From: Bacteroidota bacterium
GTDB taxonomy: Bacteria > Bacteroidota > Bacteroidia > Flavobacteriales > Flavobacteriaceae
Assembly: GCA_021793535.1 (NCBI GenBank)
Contig: JAJYSO010000025.1
Coordinates: 1 to 10,966, forward strand
Reading direction: 5' to 3'
Length of the DNA stretch: 10,966 nt
In this document: in pieces, positions 1-6,627 of the stretch
Numbering within the stretch: position 1 is the first letter of the stretch
How the letters are laid out: the number at the start of each line of letters is the position of its first letter
Notes under the pieces: model-generated
Seen by the model: only the letters and a program-made list of their open reading frames with translations
The model's database searches: none
Told to the model about the DNA's origin: nothing
Program-made: the position numbers and the translations under genes

Positions 1-1662
1 ATCCATCACAATAATTTTGTCTGCATTCTTAATGGTGGCCAGACGGTGTGCAATAACAATAGAGGTATGTCCTTTGGTCAACTTATCAGTAGCTTCTTGA
101 ATCAATTGCTCACTCTCGGTATCCACCGATGATGTCGCCTCATCCAATACCAAAATACTGGGTTTACTGACGTAAGCTCTTAAAAATGAAATCAATTGAC
201 GCTGTCCGGAAGATAACATTGCACCCCTTTCTTTAACATTATAGTCATACCCACCAGGCAAACTTGAAATAAATTCATGCACTCCAATTTGCTTAGCCGC
301 CGCAATCACGTCCTCGCGCTTCACACTGGGATCGTTTAATGTTATGTTGTTTAAAATGGTATCGGCAAATAAGAAGACATCTTGCAATACGACCGCTACT
401 TCTTCCCGTAAGGAATGCAAGGTAAACTCTTTTACATCATGTCCATCAATAAGGATTTGACCTTTGTCAATTTCATAAAATCGACTCAGTAAATTGATAA
501 TTGTACTCTTTCCGGCACCCGTTGCCCCAACAATAGCCACTGTGTCGCCGGCGTGGACCCTGAGTGATATCCCTCGGATCACTTCTTCTCCCTCTATATA
601 GCTGAAATGAACGTCTTTTAGCTCAATATTTCCTACCAACTCTTTTGCCACTATTTTCCCCTTGTCCGGGATACGGGATTCCGTATCCAATATTTTAAAG
701 ACACGATTGGCCGCCACCATTCCCATTTGCATGGTATTAAATTTATTGGCAATCTGTCGCAACGGTCTGAACAAAATCGGAATGAGTTGCAAGAACATAA
801 CAATCACCCCAAAAGACAAAGATGAATCCTTGATTACCGTAAGTCCACTATACCAGACCACAAGCCCAAAAGCAAATGAGCTTGAAATATCGGCAATTGG
901 AAAGTAAAAAGAGTTATACCAAACTGTTTTAATCCATGCTTTACGATGCTTTCCATTAATTTCTTTAAACCGATTATATTCATGCTTTTCTCGGACAAAA
1001 AGTTGAACAATTTTCATTCCCGTTAACCGTTCTTGCACAAAAGTGTTCAAATTGGCGACCTGATTCCGTACGTCCTCAAAAGCCGCTTTCATCTTAATTT
1101 GAAAAATACGGGTAGCGTAAATAATAAAAGGTAAAATGAGCATGACAAGCAAAGTCAACTTCCAGCTCATAAAAAACATGAAAATCAGTACGACCAGCAT
1201 CTTTAAAAGATCACTCACAATCATAAAAAGTCCTTCGCTAAAAATACTGGCTATTGTTTCAATATCATTAACAGCTCTTGTCACTAACCGTCCCACAGCA
1301 GAATTGTCAAAATATTGCTTCTTAAAACTCATCATGTGCTCAAAAAGTTGCGTGCGAATATCCCGAATAATCATCTGTCCCAACCAGTTTGCGAAATAGA
1401 TAAATAAAAACTGAAATACAACTTCTAAAATCAATGCTGTCAGCATCAAAAGCACGTAATACAGAAGAATAGAATGTTCTTTTGGTACAATCCCTTCGTC
1501 AATAGTCACCTTGGTCAAGTAAGGCCTAGCCACACCAAAAAAGGACAACAGGATAGCAGCAATGGCCACAAAATAGAACACGCGACGATAAGGCTTCGTA
1601 TATTTCAACAAACGCCGAAGTAAGCCGATATCAAATATGTCTCCTGTTTTATGATCCTTCAT
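1..1662 (-). CDS. ABC exporter, fused permease and ATPase (MsbA/MdlB type), C-terminus cut by window edge
   Basis: This is a half-transporter that would work as a homodimer or heterodimer in the inner membrane, using ATP to move a lipid, drug or peptide outward. The substrate cannot be read from sequence. 554 residues are visible and roughly 30-50 are missing past the left edge. A six-helix membrane domain fills about residues 25-310. The nucleotide-binding domain follows: Walker A GATGAGKST at 379-387 (Lys385), Q-loop Gln427, signature LSSGQRQ at 483-489, Walker B ending in Asp507-Glu508, D-loop SSVD at 511-514 and switch His539. All catalytic residues are present, so it should be an active ATPase. 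The signature has Ser where LSGGQ has its first Gly. The ATG at 1662-1660 lies inside the end of truA (14-nt overlap), so the two are probably translated together. The family is certain; the substrate is unknown. Confidence 0.95.
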   Translation of the reverse strand, partial: MKDHKTGDIFDIGLLRRLLKYTKPYRRVFYFVAIAAILLSFFGVARPYLTKVTIDEGIVPKEHSILLYYVLLMLTALILEVVFQFLFIYFANWLGQMIIRDIRTQLFEHMMSFKKQYFDNSAVGRLVTRAVNDIETIASIFSEGLFMIVSDLLKMLVVLIFMFFMSWKLTLLVMLILPFIIYATRIFQIKMKAAFEDVRNQVANLNTFVQERLTGMKIVQLFVREKHEYNRFKEINGKHRKAWIKTVWYNSFYFPIADISSSFAFGLVVWYSGLTVIKDSSLSFGVIVMFLQLIPILFRPLRQIANKFNTMQMGMVAANRVFKILDTESRIPDKGKIVAKELVGNIELKDVHFSYIEGEEVIRGISLRVHAGDTVAIVGATGAGKSTIINLLSRFYEIDKGQILIDGHDVKEFTLHSLREEVAVVLQDVFLFADTILNNITLNDPSVKREDVIAAAKQIGVHEFISSLPGGYDYNVKERGAMLSSGQRQLISFLRAYVSKPSILVLDEATSSVDTESEQLIQEATDKLTKGHTSIVIAHRLATIKNADKIIVMD

Positions 1663-2410
1663 CCTCTTTTTGTTTAATTGATTCTGGATAATTAATGCTA
1701 TGCAAAACCAATCCCTTTGCCTCCACCGAGATACCCGCCTCGCTCCTATTTTTGTGGGCTAGGATGGTTTCCAATCCTGATAAGGATAACTTCCCTCTTC
1801 CCACTTCTAATAAGGTTCCTACTATAGCGCGTACCATATTGCGCAAAAAACGATCGGCAATAATTACAAAAACCAATCGGTCTCCCGCTAAAACCCATTC
1901 TGCTTTTTGAATCGTACAAAGATAAGTTTTTACGTCTGTTTTTACCTTTGAGAAACTTTGAAAATCTCGATGTACCCTTAATATTTTACAGGCTTCATTC
2001 ATCTTTTTAACGTCCAAGTGATAAGGGTAGTATAAACTGAATGCAGTCTCAAAAGGGTTTTTAGTCGTCACCAAGTGGTAATGATACTCTCTAGAGACCG
2101 CATCAAACCGGGCATGGGCGTTTTCTTTAACAGGATAAATCTCCTGAGCAGCAATAGAAGCAGGAAGCATTCGATTTAAGCGATAAAGCAATTGCGGAAT
2201 GGAAAACTCCTTTTCCCTATCAAAATGAGCAATCAATTGCCGGGCATGTACCCCAGCATCTGTTCTTCCAGCTCCAACGAGTTGTACGGGCGCTCTAAAA
2301 ACTTTGGCAAAACAACTTTCCACTACCTCTTGAACACTTAGGGCATTAGGCTGTTTTTGCCAACCGTGAAAGTCGCTCCCTACGTATGATAAATCAATAA
2401 AAAACCGCAA
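1649..2410 (-). CDS. truA: tRNA pseudouridine(38-40) synthase TruA
   Basis: This cytoplasmic enzyme isomerises uridines 38, 39 and 40 in the anticodon stem-loop of many tRNAs to pseudouridine. At 253 residues it has the normal family length. The N-terminus carries the family opening (LSYVGSDFHGWQ, 8-18), and the catalytic aspartate is Asp51 in GRTDAGVHA (48-56). Later family segments are also visible, such as the FLRNMVRAIVGTLLEVG stretch in the C-terminal half. The start codon is TTG (2410-2408). An in-frame stop lies four codons upstream and the next ATG (Met86) would delete the catalytic region, so TTG is the only sensible start. It sits 63 nt downstream of the PBP gene and overlaps the ABC exporter by 14 nt. 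A TAnnTTTG box just upstream suggests it can also be transcribed on its own. Confidence 0.96.
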   Translation of the reverse strand: MRFFIDLSYVGSDFHGWQKQPNALSVQEVVESCFAKVFRAPVQLVGAGRTDAGVHARQLIAHFDREKEFSIPQLLYRLNRMLPASIAAQEIYPVKENAHARFDAVSREYHYHLVTTKNPFETAFSLYYPYHLDVKKMNEACKILRVHRDFQSFSKVKTDVKTYLCTIQKAEWVLAGDRLVFVIIADRFLRNMVRAIVGTLLEVGRGKLSLSGLETILAHKNRSEAGISVEAKGLVLHSINYPESIKQKEDEGS

Positions 2411-2427
2411 AGCAAAATTTTAAAAGG

Positions 2428-2435
2428 CAAAGATA
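2428..2435 (-). promoter_or_regulatory. Possible -7 promoter box for truA
   Basis: On the minus strand this reads TATCTTTG, a full match to the Bacteroidota -7 consensus TAnnTTTG. It lies in the 63-nt gap between the PBP and truA and would give a leader of only about 10 nt before the TTG start. No TTG -33 element is seen at the expected 17-23 nt spacing, so the call is tentative. Confidence 0.35.
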
Positions 2436-2473
2436 AGGTATTGCTGTGATTTCCCCGAGGTCCTATCAGGTTA

Positions 2474-4897
2474 CTACTCATTCTTCTTTTTCCCAAAAAG
2501 GCGTTTAAAAAAGCCTTTCTTTTCTTTTTTCTTTTGTTTTTTGTACTGCTGCTTTTCTATTTTTTTCTGTCTTTTTCTTTCCGTTTCATTTTCCACCTTT
2601 TGTTCAGGTTTCCCTAGCGTTTTATCAAAGTACATTTCTTCCGGCTCCGGTTTAAAAAGCCGGTCCAAGAAACCTCTTTTTTGAGTTGGGGCACACCCCA
2701 TTATAGAAGCTATTTCACTTCCACTCCATTCGAATTTCGCTTTTGTAAGCTTATCAAAGCGAGCATCTTTGTTCATATCCTGAACAAAATAAGCAAAAAT
2801 TGGAAGTGCAGAATTGGCCCCCTGCCCCACGCTTGTGGTGGGGAACTTTATTCGAGGATCATCGTGGCCCACCCAGGTCACCGTGACCAAATCGGGCAGC
2901 ATACCCACAAACCAGCCATCTGTGTTATCTTGAGTAGTGCCCGTTTTCCCCGCCAAGGCATTGGATAGCCCATAAGTATACCGCAAACGACTAGCAGTAC
3001 CTCTGTTTACCACATTCTTCAAAATCTCCAACACTTCCAATCTCGTTCTATTACTCATCGCAATAGGAAGCGTAGAAGGAGTTTCGTGCTCAAATAACAG
3101 CTTACCGTCTTTATCTTCAATACGTTTTATAAAATAAGGAGTTACAGGATGTCCATCATTCAAAAATGCAGAATATGCCGTTGTCAAATCCAATAACCCA
3201 AGACTAGACGTTCCCAGGGCAATAGAAGGAGTAGGCTCTATTTTTTCGGAGATTCCCAATTTGTGAACTTGATCAACCACCGCCGGTATACCCACTTCTC
3301 TCAACACTTTCACTGTCACGGTATTCATTGACTTTGTCAAGGCCTCAGCCAAAGAATACTCCCGATCTAAATCCATATTCGGGTCCGCATTTCTCGGGGT
3401 CCAGTTCTTCTGATCGAGATAAGTTACCTCTTTACCTGAAAAATAATCACAAGGGGTCCATCCGTTATCAAAAGCAGTGGCATATACAAAAGGTTTGAAG
3501 GTTGACCCCACCTGTCTCTTACTCTGCCGAACATGATCATACTGAAAATAGCGATAATCGATACCGCCTACGTACGCTTTTAACTCTCCATTATGAGGAT
3601 CCATTGCGACAAATCCCGCATTCAAAAACTTGAGATAATGTTGCAAGCTATCTATTGTTGAGCTCTCTTTTATTTCATTTTTATCCCAATTGAAAAGCTC
3701 TCTTCTTTTTTGAACATTCAACGAATCCATGATTTGTTGCTTGCTCCAACCTTTTTCCTGTAAGTTCTTGTAAACCTGCAATTCCTTTACTCTGCTCTCA
3801 AAAACAGGCGTATTTACATCCCAAGGATATCTCCCGTTAAAAGAACGCTCAAAATCTACCTGCAATGCTTTCATACGCTTGCGAACAGCCTTTTGTGCAT
3901 AACTCTGCAGTTCTGCATTCAGTGTGGTATAGATGCGAAGTCCATCTTCTTTTAAGTGGTAAGGTGTACCATCCGCTTTGCGAATATGTTTATGCGCCAA
4001 TATTTTTTGTACTTCTTTTCGTACATATTCTCGGAAATAAGGCGCTGGCCCCATACTCGACGCATAATTTTTATAATGGAGCTGGAGGGGGCGTTGCATT
4101 ATTTCATCTGCCTCCTCCTTTTCAAGGTATCCATGTTTTACCATCTGTTGTAAGACAACATCCCGGCGCAACTGACTTTTTTCTGGGAAAAGATAAGGGT
4201 TGTAACTGTGATTTGCCTTAAGTGTTCCCACTAAGGTTGCCGCTTGAGACAAAGTCAAAGCCTTGGTTTTTATACCATAAAACTTTTGGGCGGCACTTTC
4301 TATTCCATAGGTATCTCCGCTAAAAGGAACCGTATTCAAATAGAGCGTCAGTATTTCTTTTTTAGAATATACTTTCTCTAATCGCCGTGCAACAATACTC
4401 TCCCTTAACTTGTTCACGACAATTCCCATAAAACGGTAATGCCGCCTTCCGTATAAATTTTTAGCAAGCTGAAGGGTAATTGTGCTCCCCCCACCCGAAG
4501 ACCGATCTCCCAAAGCAATACTTTTTAAAAGAACCCTAAAAAGGCTGTAATTATCAATTCCCTTGTGCTTATAAAATCGAGCATCCTCGGTGGCAATCAA
4601 GGCTTGAATAAGGAATGTCGGGAACTCATCATAGGTCACTGTCTCTCGGTCGGTAATAAAATATTTTCCCAAGAGCCTCGACTGATCATCTAACAATAGT
4701 GAAGCTTCTTTTTGAGAAAGACTACTCAGCTGATCTGTAGTCGGCAGTCTTCCAAATACACCGAAGTAGACCGCCCCATAGAAGCCCAGAAGCAATAAAA
4801 TAAGAGCAGCTATACAGATCCCTGCTCGCTTGAGAACCTTTTCTTTTATTCTTTTGCTCGTTTTCGATTTTTTTCTAGATTTTTTTCTCTTTTTCAA
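2474..4897 (-). CDS. Class A penicillin-binding protein (PBP1A-like, bifunctional peptidoglycan synthase)
   Basis: This inner-membrane enzyme polymerises lipid II into glycan strands and cross-links the peptides. At 807 residues it has a very basic cytoplasmic N-terminus (15 Lys/Arg in the first 24 residues) and one membrane helix at about 25-48. The GT51 glycosyltransferase domain has EDARFYKHKG with catalytic Glu104, GGGSTITLQLAKN at 135-147 and a KEILTLYLN motif. The transpeptidase domain has STFK with nucleophile Ser465 and Lys468, SMN at 523-525 and KTGTT at 651-655. All active-site motifs are intact. The tail beyond about 735 is unusual: polybasic, with two GF-x2-RLF motifs (742-748 and 795-801). 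The start is TTG (4897-4895), with an in-frame stop three codons before it and the next ATG at Met156 inside the GT domain. It is probably the first gene of a PBP-truA-exporter unit. It resembles mrcA/ponA products, but orthology is not proven. Confidence 0.96.
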   Translation of the reverse strand: MKKRKKSRKKSKTSKRIKEKVLKRAGICIAALILLLLGFYGAVYFGVFGRLPTTDQLSSLSQKEASLLLDDQSRLLGKYFITDRETVTYDEFPTFLIQALIATEDARFYKHKGIDNYSLFRVLLKSIALGDRSSGGGSTITLQLAKNLYGRRHYRFMGIVVNKLRESIVARRLEKVYSKKEILTLYLNTVPFSGDTYGIESAAQKFYGIKTKALTLSQAATLVGTLKANHSYNPYLFPEKSQLRRDVVLQQMVKHGYLEKEEADEIMQRPLQLHYKNYASSMGPAPYFREYVRKEVQKILAHKHIRKADGTPYHLKEDGLRIYTTLNAELQSYAQKAVRKRMKALQVDFERSFNGRYPWDVNTPVFESRVKELQVYKNLQEKGWSKQQIMDSLNVQKRRELFNWDKNEIKESSTIDSLQHYLKFLNAGFVAMDPHNGELKAYVGGIDYRYFQYDHVRQSKRQVGSTFKPFVYATAFDNGWTPCDYFSGKEVTYLDQKNWTPRNADPNMDLDREYSLAEALTKSMNTVTVKVLREVGIPAVVDQVHKLGISEKIEPTPSIALGTSSLGLLDLTTAYSAFLNDGHPVTPYFIKRIEDKDGKLLFEHETPSTLPIAMSNRTRLEVLEILKNVVNRGTASRLRYTYGLSNALAGKTGTTQDNTDGWFVGMLPDLVTVTWVGHDDPRIKFPTTSVGQGANSALPIFAYFVQDMNKDARFDKLTKAKFEWSGSEIASIMGCAPTQKRGFLDRLFKPEPEEMYFDKTLGKPEQKVENETERKRQKKIEKQQYKKQKKKEKKGFFKRLFGKKKNE

Positions 4898-4932
4898 CTT
4901 GAATAATTATTAAGGTATTGCAGAAAAACTCA

Positions 4933-4940
4933 CAAAAGTA
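4933..4940 (-). promoter_or_regulatory. Probable -7 promoter box for the PBP gene
   Basis: On the minus strand this reads TACTTTTG, a full match to TAnnTTTG. It would place the transcript start near 4926-4929, about 30 nt before the PBP start codon. No clear TTG lies at the -33 position. It sits in the divergent gap, facing away from the oxidoreductase gene at 5035. Confidence 0.45.
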
Positions 4941-4981
4941 ATGCCCATTTATAAACTGATCGATAACTATTTTTAGTATGG

Positions 4982-5018
4982 CTTTGCTCAATAAGTTGGG
5001 CAAAGATTAGTATTTTTA
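4982..5018 (+). promoter_or_regulatory. Inverted repeat and weak promoter ahead of the oxidoreductase-hemerythrin unit
   Basis: CTTTGC (4982-4987) and GCAAAG (5000-5005) form a perfect 6-bp inverted repeat with 12 bp between the arms, the shape of a dimeric regulator site. Just downstream, TATTTTTA (5011-5018) matches TAnnTTTG except at the last base and would start transcription about 10 nt before the ATG at 5035. The TTG triplets nearby (4984-4986, 4996-4998) are not at ideal spacing. The repeat is plain in the sequence; its role as an operator is inference. Confidence 0.3.
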
Positions 5019-5034
5019 ACCAAAACTAGAACGC

Positions 5035-5697
5035 ATGTACAAATTAAAAATCCTAAAGACAAATTATGTCACCCACGATGTGAAGCGTTTTATCTTAGAA
5101 AAACCTGAGGATAAAGACTTTGAATATACACCCGGCCAAGCTGCACACCTATCTGTCAATAAACCCGGTTGGGAAGACCAAAAACGTCCCTTTACCTTTA
5201 CCTCATTACAGAGTTGGCCTGAAGTGGAATTTACAATTAAAATATATGAAAAGCACGAAGGCGTGACCAACGAAATTGGAAAATTAAAACCTGGCGATGA
5301 AATCTTACTGCACGATATATTTGATACTATCAAATACAGAGGTCCAGGTATCTTCCTAGCGGGAGGAACAGGAGTGAATCCTTTTGTGGCCATTTTTAGG
5401 GCACTGAAGGCCAGCAACAATTTGCGAAATGTAGCGCTCATCTATTCCAATAAGACACAAGACGATATCATTTATGGGAGAGAATTACATGAATTATTAG
5501 GGAACGCTTTTTTAAATGTATTTACTAGGCAAGGAGTCATCGGCTTTAAAGAGCGTCATATAGACCGCGATTTCCTCATCCAAAACATCGGAGAGTTCAA
5601 CCTCAATTTTTATGTATGTGGTCCTAAAAAATTCACCACAGATCTAACCGAAGACCTAATCAGCCTCGGGGCCAACCCAAATTCCATCAGTTTCTAA
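5035..5697 (+). CDS. Ferredoxin-NADP reductase-family FAD oxidoreductase (flavodoxin-reductase-like)
   Basis: This is a 220-residue soluble flavoprotein expected to pass electrons between NAD(P)H and a partner protein through FAD. The N-terminal beta-barrel carries the FAD motif RPFTFTS (51-57, the RxYS equivalent), with PGQ at 33-35 and an EGVTNEIGKLKPGDE segment at 75-89. The nucleotide-binding half has GGTGVNPF (110-117) and the C-terminal YVCGP (193-197), where Cys195 is the usual hydride-transfer cysteine. There is no [2Fe-2S] domain, so the acceptor is a separate protein. It opens a plus-strand group with a hemerythrin gene 44 nt downstream, and reducing that di-iron protein is one plausible role. 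Flavodoxin or ferredoxin are alternatives. The family call is firm; the physiological partner is not known. Confidence 0.9.
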   Translation: MYKLKILKTNYVTHDVKRFILEKPEDKDFEYTPGQAAHLSVNKPGWEDQKRPFTFTSLQSWPEVEFTIKIYEKHEGVTNEIGKLKPGDEILLHDIFDTIKYRGPGIFLAGGTGVNPFVAIFRALKASNNLRNVALIYSNKTQDDIIYGRELHELLGNAFLNVFTRQGVIGFKERHIDRDFLIQNIGEFNLNFYVCGPKKFTTDLTEDLISLGANPNSISF

Positions 5698-5741
5698 CTC
5701 ATCGGCAAGAATTGTCGTGTTCAACTTTAGAGTTCAGCTGT

Positions 5742-6260
5742 ATGAACAAACCCATTTACAACTTCTTTACTAAAGATCACAAGCGCGTGGATGACCTCTT
5801 GGCGCAAGCTACTCGAAACTTGCCTCAAATAGACATGAAGTGCTACGATGAATTCAGAATCGCCCTACTCACGCACATTAAGTTGGAGGAAAATCTACTT
5901 TTTCCAACAGCTAAGGAAGCCAACGGAGGTCACCCTCTGCCCCACTTTAAGCGCTTTCGTCTGGAGCATGGCGCATTAACCACCCTAATTGCCGTCTACC
6001 CCACCCCTGATCTGATTAAAGTAATTTCTCACGTACTTCAAAAACACGATGAAGCCGAAGAAGAACCCGGTGGGATGTATGATGTTTGTGAAGCTCTCAC
6101 CAAAGAAAAAACCGACGAAGTCCTACAAAAGGCCAAACGCGTAAAACCTGTTCCCGTCCACCCACCGAAGAAGGAGGCGTATGTTCTGGAGGCGGCAAAA
6201 CGCGTGTTGTCCAGAGCCGGATATGATTATGAAGAAATCTTAAACCTGCCCTTACCTTGA
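5742..6260 (+). CDS. Hemerythrin HHE-domain di-iron protein
   Basis: This is a 172-residue cytoplasmic protein of the hemerythrin/HHE cation-binding family, which carries a non-haem di-iron site in a four-helix bundle. Members bind O2, react with NO or peroxide, or repair and store iron. The ligand set is complete: His13, His45-x3-Glu49, His76 and His102-x3-Glu106. A C-terminal extension of about 65 residues (PGGMYD, PVPVHPP, RVLSRAGYDYEEIL) follows the bundle. The ATG at 5742 is preferred over a TTG 30 nt earlier because MNKPIYNFFTKDH matches the usual start of this family and the extra ten residues look unrelated. It lies between a flavin reductase gene and a membrane protein gene, overlapping the latter by 4 nt, so the three are probably one operon. 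Its exact role is unknown. Confidence 0.88.
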   Translation: MNKPIYNFFTKDHKRVDDLLAQATRNLPQIDMKCYDEFRIALLTHIKLEENLLFPTAKEANGGHPLPHFKRFRLEHGALTTLIAVYPTPDLIKVISHVLQKHDEAEEEPGGMYDVCEALTKEKTDEVLQKAKRVKPVPVHPPKKEAYVLEAAKRVLSRAGYDYEEILNLPLP

Positions 6261-6550
6261 AAAAGAACAACACAGCGTTTCCTTTTCGACACTTGCTCCT
6301 TCGCCTTGTGCTATTACCACTGCTTATCGGCGCCTTTTATCTGTTATTACAACTAGGAGACCATTATATACCGGCACACGTCAGTAGTCTTCGAATCGCT
6401 GTTTTTGCGGCCTCCGCGCTAACTGCTTTGTTTTTGATGGGAGAATCCATACGTTTATTTGGAAAGAGCCAATACGATAAGCTGATCTGCAATCTGGCCA
6501 CGGTTTTATGCATAATTTTTTTCATTGTTTTTACCATACAATTACTTTAA
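6257..6550 (+). CDS. Small three-helix membrane protein of unknown function
   Basis: I do not recognise this 97-residue protein. It has three hydrophobic segments, at about 13-33, 46-65 and 76-97, with a short basic N-terminus and a KSQYDK loop before the last helix. It has no cysteine or histidine cluster; His38 sits in a GDHYIP loop. The start is a TTG whose bases overlap the hemerythrin stop codon (TTGA, 6257-6260). The next ATG (codon 62) would remove two helices, so TTG and translational coupling are the best reading. The tight link suggests it works with the hemerythrin and oxidoreductase, for example as a membrane anchor or transport partner, but nothing in the sequence proves this. 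Confidence 0.7.
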   Translation: MKKNNTAFPFRHLLLRLVLLPLLIGAFYLLLQLGDHYIPAHVSSLRIAVFAASALTALFLMGESIRLFGKSQYDKLICNLATVLCIIFFIVFTIQLL

Positions 6551-6557
6551 TAATGTA

Positions 6558-6598
6558 ATTTTAGGCACTCGCTAAAAAAGATTTCAGAATCCTAAAAT
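6558..6598. repeat. Inverted repeat with two competing pairings; possible weak terminator
   Basis: ATTTTAGG (6558-6565) pairs perfectly with CCTAAAAT (6591-6598) across 25 nt. The left arm's TTTTAG (6559-6564) can instead pair with CTAAAA (6572-6577) across only 7 nt, so the two hairpins exclude each other. The stems are A/T-rich and no long T-run follows. The site lies between the stop of the small membrane protein and the aminotransferase start (77-nt gap), where a terminator or a leader switch could sit. Confidence 0.3.
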
Positions 6599-6627
6599 AA
6601 TTCGGAAATTCGCTTAAAATTATTGTT

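Noticed and set aside
662..1399. Plus-strand open frames opposite the ABC exporter (662-907 and 1136-1399)
   Set aside because: The minus strand encodes a complete exporter with all motifs here; the plus-strand frames have no family features.
2681..4221. Plus-strand open frames opposite the PBP gene (2681-2968, 3865-4221)
   Set aside because: They lie entirely within the conserved GT and transpeptidase coding sequence and look like antisense shadows.
5712..5741. Longer hemerythrin start at a TTG (5712), adding ten residues
   Set aside because: The added residues look unrelated to the family, whereas the ATG at 5742 gives the usual N-terminus.
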